Source of the DNA: Bacillota bacterium
GTDB taxonomy: Bacteria; Bacillota_A; Clostridia; Christensenellales; Aristaeellaceae
Direction: 5' to 3'
DNA: 5,987 nt
Assembly: GCA_023421735.1 (NCBI GenBank)
Contig: JAEZSP010000047.1
Coordinates: 1-5,987, forward strand
Position 1 is the stretch's first letter; each line of letters begins with the position of its first letter. The position numbers were made by a program, and so were the translations under genes. Shown here piece after piece: positions 1 through 5,351 of the stretch. The notes under the pieces are model-generated. The model worked only from the letters and a program-made list of their open reading frames with translations. It ran no database searches and was not told the origin of the DNA.

Positions 1-6
1 GAAGTA

Positions 7-36
7 TTGGAAACTCTGCTGTTTCAGTGCTATAAT
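7..36 (+). promoter_or_regulatory. Extended -10 promoter of the left-edge transcription unit
   Basis: A consensus extended -10 element, TGCTATAAT, lies at 28-36. It is preceded by a weak -35 match, TTGGAA, at 7-12 with an 18-nt spacer. Transcription would start near 43, where the long inverted repeat of the downstream RNA begins. A short inverted repeat, GAAAC-N6-GTTTC (10-14 and 21-25), sits between the two boxes and could be an operator. The upstream edge is cut by the window, so further regulatory sequence cannot be judged. Confidence 0.5.
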
Positions 37-130
37 AAACGTGTTATATTCATTTTGGAAAAACCAACCTCTTGGTTCTTGGCGAGACCACCAGCCAAAC
101 CCAGTTAAAGGGATAAAGGAGGGATGCGTT

Positions 131-256
131 ATGAGCATAAAACGTTTAATGAAGAGAATTAGATTCACAGGCATAACACTGAATATTGGATTTATTGGAC
201 TTAACTTTGCTGGGGGTCTTTCCAAAGTGAACATAGCAAAAACCGTGCTGAAATAA
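131..256 (+). CDS. Small basic, partly hydrophobic 41-residue peptide (candidate)
   Basis: This is a 41-codon ORF. The ATG at 131 is preceded by a near-perfect Shine-Dalgarno sequence, AAAGGAGGG (115-123), with a 7-nt spacer, which is why I prefer it to the GTG at 41 in the same frame. The peptide begins with a basic stretch (MSIKRLMKRIR) followed by a mildly hydrophobic, glycine-containing stretch at about residues 13-30. It ends with a TAA at 254-256, inside the terminator loop. The ORF runs through the 3' half of the structured RNA. Its ATG falls in a possible small hairpin (127-144), so 5'-3' folding could control translation, as in some type I toxin mRNAs. I do not recognise the peptide. 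Coding may be fortuitous if the RNA itself is the product. Confidence 0.35.
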   Translation: MSIKRLMKRIRFTGITLNIGFIGLNFAGGLSKVNIAKTVLK

Positions 257-274
257 TAAACAGCACGGTTTTTT
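238..274. terminator. Bidirectional rho-independent terminator between convergent units
   Basis: A 13-bp perfect stem (238-250 with 261-273) encloses a 10-nt A/T loop. On the plus strand the right arm ends in TTTTTT, which would end the small RNA/peptide unit. On the minus strand the hairpin begins inside the VirB4 stop codon (275-273) and ends in TTTTT, so it would also end the conjugation operon. No further minus-strand gene is visible to its left. Confidence 0.85.
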
Positions 275-2105
275 ATCTTCCTCCAGCCTTTCCGAACAGC
301 TTCGCCTTATACTCTGGGGCATTAACCATCAGGTTATATCGCTCGTTACCGCATTTATAGAGGCACACACCTCGCTGCGGATATCGGATTAAATTGTACT
401 CACTCTGTTCCAATTGCAGAGTATCAATATAAAATTTGGCATCAATATTTCCGGCATTGAAAAGGAACTGATGCGTTGGAATAGAGAACAGAGGCTTTGT
501 ATATTCCCGGATACCCTCGATGTTGAAGTCCTCCAGATTCTGTGAGGCAATGATAACTGCCGAGTCTTTTTTACGAACACGCTTGGAGAAGTTACGGACA
601 TATTCCACGGCAGTCAGATTGGTTAAAAAGAGATAAAACTCATCGATACTGGCTACCGTGTTTCCGTGTGTCAAAAGTTCGTTGCTCATAAAAGACAGAA
701 TATTAAACAGCAGGGCATTTTTCAAACTCTTGGATGCCTGTAATAATCCCTTTACTCCAAAAGTTATAAAGCTGCTGTCGGTGATATTGGTATGTCCGTC
801 AAAGAACTTTGACTCTGCACCCTTACAAATGGAGTGCAATCCTAGCAGAATATTCTGCAACAGCTCTACGGTATAAAGCTGGCGGTGACTCTCGTCATAG
901 GACTTATACTCTTCCTCAATTAAAGCGTAAAGATCAGAAAGAATTGGATAGTCCGTTGCTTTTAATCGGTCAAAGTTACTGGTGTCGGTAATCCCAAACT
1001 TGCTATAAAGCTTCTGCAACATTATCTCAATGGTGTCTATTTCTCTATCACTGAAATCCTTATAAGTTCTGAAAAAGTCCTTTAGAAATGATATATGCTG
1101 ACTAAGCTTGTTGCTGATGCGGAATGTCTGTGGTGCCTCGGGATCATTGGGGCTGCCATTTTCATCCCAAGTTTTCGGCTCTAACACATTGATGATGTAC
1201 TCGCCGGACATCAAATCAATAAAACAACCGCCAAGGTTATTGGTGAGATCCTCGTACTCCATTTCGGGATCTAATGCACACACATTCATACCTGATTCTC
1301 TCAAGTTGCAAAGGATGAGCTTTAACAGATAGCTCTTACCCTGACCACTGTTTCCTAGAATGAGGATATTAGCATTGGTTTTGTCATCGGCTCTCTTATT
1401 GAAATCGACCAACACATTACTGCCGAATTTATCTCTGCCGACATAGAAACCGTTAGCATCCGTCTTACCCGAATAATTAAATGGATAAAGATTTGCAACA
1501 CTGGAAGCCGGCAGCACCCGTTCAAATTGGTCACGAAACACATTGTATCCGCTGGGCATCACACACTGAAAGCCCTGCTGCTGGCGAAGCATCAACCGAT
1601 CCACATTGAGCTTGCTGCGGATTAGTTCTGTCAACACCTCCGTCTGCAACAGCTTGAGCTGGTCGAGGTCATACGCTGATAATTCCAGATAAACAGCAGC
1701 ATGAAGGAGCGGTTCACGGTTTCTGTGCATCTGGGCTACGATGGTTGCCACATCCTGTAGGTTACTTTCAGCCATAACCGTCTGCTGTAAGTCGTTTGTA
1801 TTGGACTGATTCATGCGGTTCTTATTTGCCGCATTGCTGATGATTTTCTTTTCTTCTACCGGAGTCACATGGCGAGTGTAAATGCGTAAAGTAATGCCAT
1901 CTTTTTCTCCAAGGTGACGGAGAATTGCCTGTTCTTCGGTAGCAGTCGGGTATTCTCGGAGCGCCCAAACACAGCGGTAAGTGTTACCACAGATGAAATG
2001 GTCAGTATTAAATTTCACTACCGATGGGGCGATCATATCGAGGAACTCTTGGATGCGTACATTTTCCGGTTCCATTCCCATTGTTTCTTTTCTGTTTTTA
2101 ATCAT
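273..2105 (-). CDS. virB4: VirB4-type conjugation ATPase (TraE/CD1110-like)
   Basis: This is the AAA+/RecA-like motor ATPase of the type IV secretion channel. It acts at the cytoplasmic face of the membrane and powers DNA and protein transfer. In the 610-residue protein, residues 1-240 form the VirB4/CagE/TrbE-type N-terminal region. Walker A is GNSGQGKS at 251-258 and Walker B is VASIDEF at 484-490 with D488 and E489. A conserved motif with IIASQN follows at 518-523. The length suits the compact Clostridial VirB4 group. The ATG at 2105 overlaps the upstream stop by 8 nt and is preceded by GGTGAT (2116-2111), which matches the 3' part of the Shine-Dalgarno consensus, so coupled translation is likely. 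M9 and M11 are alternative starts. It is the last gene of the operon, ending in a terminator; in Tn1549-like elements a cell-wall hydrolase often follows here, and none is seen. Confidence 0.93.
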   Translation of the reverse strand: MIKNRKETMGMEPENVRIQEFLDMIAPSVVKFNTDHFICGNTYRCVWALREYPTATEEQAILRHLGEKDGITLRIYTRHVTPVEEKKIISNAANKNRMNQSNTNDLQQTVMAESNLQDVATIVAQMHRNREPLLHAAVYLELSAYDLDQLKLLQTEVLTELIRSKLNVDRLMLRQQQGFQCVMPSGYNVFRDQFERVLPASSVANLYPFNYSGKTDANGFYVGRDKFGSNVLVDFNKRADDKTNANILILGNSGQGKSYLLKLILCNLRESGMNVCALDPEMEYEDLTNNLGGCFIDLMSGEYIINVLEPKTWDENGSPNDPEAPQTFRISNKLSQHISFLKDFFRTYKDFSDREIDTIEIMLQKLYSKFGITDTSNFDRLKATDYPILSDLYALIEEEYKSYDESHRQLYTVELLQNILLGLHSICKGAESKFFDGHTNITDSSFITFGVKGLLQASKSLKNALLFNILSFMSNELLTHGNTVASIDEFYLFLTNLTAVEYVRNFSKRVRKKDSAVIIASQNLEDFNIEGIREYTKPLFSIPTHQFLFNAGNIDAKFYIDTLQLEQSEYNLIRYPQRGVCLYKCGNERYNLMVNAPEYKAKLFGKAGGR

Positions 2106-2712
2106 TCAAAATCACCCATCTTTCTCCGTCAAAATCTTCAAACCTTTCAGTGGTCACGTTCTGTTCAAAGTAAACAGCCAGCAGTCTCTTGATATCCTCG
2201 TTCTCAGCTCGCTTTACGGTAAAGCTCTGTTCTTTAAGGGATTTTTCAATACGAGAAAGATAAGGAAACACCTCTTTTTCTTTCTCATTCTTTAGGCGGA
2301 TTAAGATAAGAAATTCTCTTGCCGTAGCCATCTGCACCTGTATCTGGTCAAGGAATACCAAGTCTTTTTCAAGGAGCTTTCGCACCACGGGATTCTGCTC
2401 CTGCTCCATACGTTCACGAAGAAACCGCTTGTTATCCTCAAAGTTTTCTCTGGAATTGAGGCACAGCATTTCAATTTCAGCAATCCCTTTCAATACCGTC
2501 ATAAGGGCATAAATTCTTGCACTGATACTGGCTTCGGAAAGCACAGAAATATTGCTTGGCTTGATAATGAAATACACCAGCTCGCCCTGCCCATAGGTTT
2601 GCAGGCTATAATCAGTGATTGTCTTTGTGCTAATGAGCTGTCTTGTGGATGCTTTCCGCTTATCCATCTGTTTCGTAGATGGATTGCAGCTATTTTTTTC
2701 TTTTCTGCTCAT
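2098..2712 (-). CDS. Free-standing VirB4 N-terminal-like (TraC-like) protein
   Basis: The protein has 204 residues from the ATG at 2712. That ATG forms an ATGA overlap with the PrgI stop and has GGAGG 8 nt upstream. An in-frame ATG at 2727 would start before this site and is less likely. The first 30 residues are polar and basic, probably disordered. Residues 45-200 then resemble the N-terminal domain of VirB4/TraC-family ATPases: a start such as GELVYFIIKPSNI, a helical stretch with MLCLNSRENFEDNK (about 82-95), then NPVVRKLLEKDLVFLDQIQ and MATAREFLILI, and an ending in NVT..RFEDFDGERW. There is no Walker A motif, so it should not hydrolyse ATP. The full-length VirB4 next door keeps its own N-terminal region, so this is an extra copy of the domain, not the missing half of a broken gene. 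It probably docks with VirB4 or the membrane core. The family match is from memory. Confidence 0.75.
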   Translation of the reverse strand: MSRKEKNSCNPSTKQMDKRKASTRQLISTKTITDYSLQTYGQGELVYFIIKPSNISVLSEASISARIYALMTVLKGIAEIEMLCLNSRENFEDNKRFLRERMEQEQNPVVRKLLEKDLVFLDQIQVQMATAREFLILIRLKNEKEKEVFPYLSRIEKSLKEQSFTVKRAENEDIKRLLAVYFEQNVTTERFEDFDGERWVILND

Positions 2713-2972
2713 TCGGTGTACCTCCATTCATAAATTTGCTGTTTCCCAATAAAAAAGGCACAAGCATAACGGATAAAATCCAGAATACTTGTGTCCTCAA
2801 AACGTATCGTTAAAAAGGCATAGACCGCAGTTGCCACAATGGGCGGTACAAATCCGAGCTGAGTAAGCGCTAATACAGCGAGCAAAGCCCCTACACCAAT
2901 TACTCCAATATCCCGAAGCTGCCACAACCACAACGTTGCCTTTGCTCTTAAATTGTCAGGATAAATATACAT
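2709..2972 (-). CDS. prgI: PrgI-family conjugation membrane protein
   Basis: This 87-residue protein has the PrgI/TcpE-like plan: a short N-terminal segment (MYIYPDNLRAKATLWLW) followed by two closely spaced membrane segments at about 20-39 and 42-57, with a cytoplasmic tail. The family belongs to the inner-membrane complex of Gram-positive conjugation systems (roughly the VirB3 position) and usually lies just upstream of VirB4, as here. The start is well supported: AAGGAGG (2985-2979) is 6 nt from the ATG and overlaps the stop codon of the preceding gene. The 3' end overlaps the next gene by ATGA. The order VirB6 - PrgI - VirB4 is preserved, with one extra gene on each side of PrgI. Confidence 0.85.
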   Translation of the reverse strand: MYIYPDNLRAKATLWLWQLRDIGVIGVGALLAVLALTQLGFVPPIVATAVYAFLTIRFEDTSILDFIRYACAFFIGKQQIYEWRYTE

Positions 2973-2984
2973 TTACAGCCTCCT

Positions 2985-3551
2985 TTACATTTTCATTCCC
3001 ATATCAGAAACCGGAGCAATCTCAGGCTCCATTTCTTTTGGATAGTAATGCACATTCAAAGTACGTAGGTTTTCATTAAGCGATTTTGCATACTCAGATG
3101 CCTGTTCTCTACTTTCAAACTCCATCGGCTTGCCTTCATGCTTGCACCAGCTCTCGGCAGCACCGCATACCGAATTGGCACTGCGAACTGCCCAAACTCC
3201 ATATTTTTTACTCATCAAAGTTCCTCCTACTATTTGTTCTTCTGTAATTTCCCGAATGGGAATACCCATTCTTTTAGCTTCTTGGATTTCTGACTCCATG
3301 CCGCTGGATATGCGGTTACCGCACACCCACAGTTCATCGCATACGGAAAGCACCTGATGCCCCATTGTCAGTCCAGCAGCTCGTTCCTGCGGATTGCTGT
3401 CATCCAAAAACTGAGGATACAAAAGATGCACCGCTACCGGAGTACAGCCTTGATCCATAGCGTAACGGCAGGCAGCCTTGGCAAATGCCACATTCTTTTC
3501 TACATCTCCGGCATAAGGTGATGCGATGTATATGAGCTTACTCTCCATCAT
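2985..3551 (-). CDS. DUF4406-like (nucleoside deoxyribosyltransferase-like) protein fused to a small C-terminal domain
   Basis: The protein has 188 residues. Residues 4-108 have the DUF4406/DUF7768 pattern of the nucleoside 2-deoxyribosyltransferase-like fold: IYIASPYAGD at 7-16, HLLYPQFLDD at 42-51, CDELWVCG at 71-78, and SSGMESEI at 82-89, where E88 sits where the family's catalytic acid is expected. No substrate can be assigned. Residues 113-188 form a separate small domain (KYGVWAVRS, AESWCK, SREQASEYAKSLN) of a type I recall as a stand-alone ORF in similar elements. A perfect internal ribosome binding site precedes M113. The start overlaps the VirB6 stop as ATGA; M2 is an equivalent alternative. 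Proteins of this fold occur as accessory genes in Clostridial mobile elements but are not part of the transfer channel, so this one is probably an accessory gene co-expressed with it. Confidence 0.8.
   Translation of the reverse strand: MMESKLIYIASPYAGDVEKNVAFAKAACRYAMDQGCTPVAVHLLYPQFLDDSNPQERAAGLTMGHQVLSVCDELWVCGNRISSGMESEIQEAKRMGIPIREITEEQIVGGTLMSKKYGVWAVRSANSVCGAAESWCKHEGKPMEFESREQASEYAKSLNENLRTLNVHYYPKEMEPEIAPVSDMGMKM
3213..3228 (-). promoter_or_regulatory. Internal Shine-Dalgarno and ATG inside the DUF4406-like gene
   Basis: AGGAGG (3228-3223), a 7-nt spacer and ATG (3215-3213) lie in frame within the 188-residue gene, at the boundary between its two domains (codon M113). Translation from here would give a separate 76-residue protein (3215-2985). 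The site is as good as the operon's best authentic ribosome binding sites. It suggests either a second product from the same frame or a fusion of two formerly separate genes. Confidence 0.6.
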
Positions 3552-4450
3552 TTCGCCACCGCCTGCACCACCGTTCTGGTCATATTTATTGCGGTCTGAG
3601 CCGCATATACCGTTCCCATAAGGTTGGCTTTGGTTGAGGTATCAAGCCCAAACTGTCCTGCAATACGAGGAATTTCACCAGCCGCAAGCATCAGCCCAAG
3701 TCCAAGCAGAGCGTGATCTTTTACCGCCATGAGCCCTGCGATGAGAACAGTTGCCTGCAAAAATGCAGTTAGGCACAGCCCAATGACTTGCTTGCACCAA
3801 GATACAAAACCATCAATATATCCACGTGGAACGCTAAACATATATAAACTTCCGACTGCGATCTGGATAAGCAGTATGCCGCCGCGCTTAAGATTCGCGA
3901 AGAACACTTTAATGACTGCATACCCCATCAGGATGAGAATAAATATCATCATGATAGGGCTAGTAATTGTATTTAAACCTCCGAACACATTTGATGTCAT
4001 CGCCTGCTCTAAGCCCCCGGCATCCTGCAAGGAAGTAATGATACTGCTGGCAACGGTGCTAAAATCCGTACCAAGTCCGGTAATGCCTGCAGTAAAGCTG
4101 CCCTGTAAGGATACCGACAGCTTATAAAGCTCTACCGGGACAGTGGTAAACAGACCAACTGCCATAAAACCTTTAATGGCATTAAGTGCAGTATCCTTGA
4201 TGCTTCCTCGTCCGGATTGGTATTCAATACCGCACTCAAAGCAGGCAACCACAAGCCCTACGCCATACAGAGCCCATGCAAGATACGAGAAGAACAGTAC
4301 AATGGATTGCACCCATGTCATCTCGAACAGCTCAGCTCCCATATTGCCCATTTGCATAAAAAAATCGCCGAGAAATCCAACGATCTGACCGTAGATCCAA
4401 TCTACAATCTGACCGAGGACTGTGTCGGCGATAAAATCCCATATAAACAT
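3548..4450 (-). CDS. TrbL/VirB6-like polytopic conjugation protein
   Basis: This 300-residue integral membrane protein would form the central membrane part of the type IV secretion channel. The N-terminus is amphipathic (MFIWDFIADTVLGQIVDWIYGQ). Hydrophobic segments follow at about 46-72, 92-110, 163-183, 188-206 and 219-242, with a weaker one at 246-258. The C-terminal motif GEIPRIAGQFGLDTS (258-272) is what I recall as typical of the Clostridial ICE TrbL-type proteins next to PrgI and VirB4. The ATG at 4450 is preceded by AGAGGTG (4467-4461) at a 10-nt distance. The stop overlaps the next ATG. An extended -10 element lies about 40 nt upstream, so this gene may have its own promoter, downstream of the antisense cargo gene that separates it from the pilin candidate. 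Confidence 0.85.
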   Translation of the reverse strand: MFIWDFIADTVLGQIVDWIYGQIVGFLGDFFMQMGNMGAELFEMTWVQSIVLFFSYLAWALYGVGLVVACFECGIEYQSGRGSIKDTALNAIKGFMAVGLFTTVPVELYKLSVSLQGSFTAGITGLGTDFSTVASSIITSLQDAGGLEQAMTSNVFGGLNTITSPIMMIFILILMGYAVIKVFFANLKRGGILLIQIAVGSLYMFSVPRGYIDGFVSWCKQVIGLCLTAFLQATVLIAGLMAVKDHALLGLGLMLAAGEIPRIAGQFGLDTSTKANLMGTVYAAQTAINMTRTVVQAVAK

Positions 4451-4488
4451 TTTTTCATTTCACCTCTTTCATTAATTTAATTGCGCGT

Positions 4489-4497
4489 ATTATAACA
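4489..4497 (-). promoter_or_regulatory. Extended -10 promoter for VirB6 to VirB4
   Basis: On the minus strand, TGTTATAAT (4497-4489) is a perfect TGnTATAAT extended -10 element. Transcription would start near 4482, leaving a leader of about 32 nt that contains the VirB6 ribosome binding site. There is no good -35 at 17 nt; TTTACA (4514-4509) is only 14 nt away. This promoter would let VirB6 to VirB4 be expressed without transcription through the antisense cargo gene. Confidence 0.5.
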
Positions 4498-4508
4498 TTC
4501 TAAATATT

Positions 4509-4536
4509 TGTAAATATATTTATAATGTTATTTACA
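4509..4536. repeat. Inverted repeat, candidate operator overlapping the cargo -35
   Basis: Perfect 8-bp arms, TGTAAATA (4509-4516) and TATTTACA (4529-4536), are separated by 12 nt. The right arm contains the -35 box of the plus-strand promoter and the left arm lies just upstream of the minus-strand extended -10. A further 8-bp inverted repeat, ATAACATT (4492-4499) with AATGTTAT (4524-4531), interlaces with it. The region is very A/T-rich, so some symmetry is expected by chance. Confidence 0.4.
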
Positions 4537-4559
4537 ATGTTTAAATATTGTGCTATGCT
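4531..4559 (+). promoter_or_regulatory. Promoter of the plus-strand cargo gene
   Basis: TTTACA (4531-4536) and TATGCT (4554-4559) are 17 nt apart, and a TGC just before the -10 gives it extended -10 character. The predicted start is near 4566, about 50 nt upstream of the chosen ATG. This is a good vegetative sigma-factor promoter for an independently expressed gene. Confidence 0.7.
4534..4551. promoter_or_regulatory. Near-perfect 18-bp palindrome between -35 and -10
   Basis: The palindrome ACAATGTTTAAATATTGT pairs at 8 of 9 positions with no spacer. It sits between the -35 and -10 boxes of the cargo promoter, where a dimeric repressor would block RNA polymerase. No regulator gene is recognisable nearby unless the cargo protein regulates itself. 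Confidence 0.45.
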
Positions 4560-4616
4560 GTAGCCAGAGAATAAAAATATATACATACCTAAACTAATTA
4601 TGAAAGGATGGTTCTC

Positions 4617-5306
4617 ATGTCAAAACCTAACTATTATCTTGTGCGCCCCTATCCTAATGGCGTAAATCGCATAACCGAATTTAAAAACCGTAGATGCATA
4701 GGCATCGGCTGGTCGAATTTGGGTGATGTTTCTGAAAAAGGAAAAGACGAATTGCGGACAGCATTAGAAAGCTATTTTTCACCTTCAGATCAAAAAAAAC
4801 TCCGTAGTACACTTGGTACATTTATGATATTCTGCTTGGATTTAAAGGTAGGAGATTATATTATTGCACCAGAAAATAAAATGGGGGTGATTCATGTTGC
4901 ACAAATTACAAGTGACTATTATTATGATGCGAATGCTGTCAATTTGGACTTCGCCCATCAACGAGAAGTTAAATGGCTTACTCAAACCTTTTCCCGAGAA
5001 GCGATTGCTGCATTAAATAATGAGAGACTTGTTGGTGCTCTTAAATTTCCGGGAACTGCTGCAAATCTGCAGGAATATCATTCAGAATTGGATACACTTC
5101 TTGGTATTAATACCACGCATGCGACAGCTTGTAGTAATGAAAGTCCTACAACTAACAGCAGCCAACTTGTAAAAGCATCCTATCCACTGCGCCTTAATGT
5201 TTACTGTGATGTATCGTTTCCGGCTGATATGACTCCTGAAGAAGCACAGCGGTTTGCCACATTTATTTCCACTCTATCCTTCAACCCATCTAACAAAAGT
5301 GAGTAA
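4617..5306 (+). CDS. PUA/EVE-like domain protein related to Mrr N-terminal domains (cargo gene)
   Basis: The protein has 229 residues. I chose the ATG at 4617 because AAAGGA (4603-4608) is 8 nt upstream; the in-frame ATG at 4608 overlaps that site. Residues 5-155 resemble the PUA/EVE-like N-terminal domain of Mrr-type restriction proteins: YYLVRPYPNG, IGIGWSNLGDVS (28-39), VGDYIIAPENKMGVIHVAQI (78-97) followed by SDYYYD, then HQREVKWL (114-121), FSREAI and a closing ALKFPGT. Such domains are thought to read modified bases or the site context. No nuclease motif is present. A Ser/Thr/Asn-rich linker (about 163-187) leads to a compact C-terminal unit (188-221: LRLNVYCDVSFPADMTPEEAQ). The gene runs against the conjugation genes and has its own promoter and terminator, so it looks like inserted cargo. 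A defence, nucleic-acid-reading or regulatory role is inference. Confidence 0.75.
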   Translation: MSKPNYYLVRPYPNGVNRITEFKNRRCIGIGWSNLGDVSEKGKDELRTALESYFSPSDQKKLRSTLGTFMIFCLDLKVGDYIIAPENKMGVIHVAQITSDYYYDANAVNLDFAHQREVKWLTQTFSREAIAALNNERLVGALKFPGTAANLQEYHSELDTLLGINTTHATACSNESPTTNSSQLVKASYPLRLNVYCDVSFPADMTPEEAQRFATFISTLSFNPSNKSE

Positions 5307-5315
5307 CACCTGAGT

Positions 5316-5350
5316 ATCGGAGCAAGAATGATCTTGCTCCGATCTTTTTT
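5316..5350 (+). terminator. Rho-independent terminator of the cargo gene
   Basis: A 12-bp perfect stem (5316-5327 with 5332-5343, loop ATGA) is followed by C and TTTTTT, 9 nt after the cargo stop codon. On the minus strand the same hairpin follows the pilin gene's stop by 8 nt but has no T-run, so it is unlikely to terminate that direction. There it may only stabilise an RNA 3' end. Confidence 0.9.
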
Positions 5351-5351
5351 G

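Larger units (their letters stand above)
43..274 (+). ncRNA. Candidate structured RNA with paired 5' and 3' ends
   Basis: The plus-strand transcript predicted from the promoter to the terminator can fold into one nested structure. P1 pairs 42-61 with 219-238 (17 Watson-Crick pairs, 2 G-U, 1 mismatch). P2 is a hairpin, 62-67 with 72-77 (AACCAA/TTGGTT, loop CCTC). P3 pairs 86-95 with 209-218 (9 of 10). P4 pairs 103-108 with 201-206 (6 of 6). P5 pairs 113-117 with 191-195 (5 of 5). P1, P2 and P3 meet in a three-way junction with no unpaired bases except 78-85. The terminator hairpin follows P1 directly. I do not recognise it as tmRNA, RNase P, SRP RNA, 6S RNA, a group II intron or a common riboswitch. 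It may instead be a small-peptide mRNA (see 131-256) or a decayed inverted duplication. The pairing is read directly from the sequence; the function is unknown. Confidence 0.5.

Noticed and set aside
1..108. Open frame from the left edge (ends TAA at 106-108) that could be the C-terminus of an upstream plus-strand protein.
   Set aside because: Only 35 codons are visible, a consensus extended -10 promoter lies inside it and its 3' half forms helices of the structured RNA. It cannot be excluded without sequence further left.
41..130. GTG-started N-terminal extension of the small peptide ORF.
   Set aside because: There is no ribosome binding site before the GTG, the position coincides with the predicted transcription start, and a much better Shine-Dalgarno/ATG lies at 115-133.
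42..274. Retron msr-msd, group II intron or single-strand origin as explanations for the left inverted repeat.
   Set aside because: No reverse transcriptase gene is adjacent, no group II domain V or canonical 5' intron start is seen, and no known single-strand-origin consensus was recognised. An origin-like role remains untested.
1914..2295. Two overlapping plus-strand ORFs opposite the VirB4/VirB4-N boundary.
   Set aside because: They overlap two strongly supported minus-strand genes, conflict with each other and lack ribosome binding sites.
3729..4480. Three plus-strand ORFs opposite the VirB6-like gene.
   Set aside because: They are shadows of a well-supported polytopic membrane protein, without ribosome binding sites or protein-like composition.
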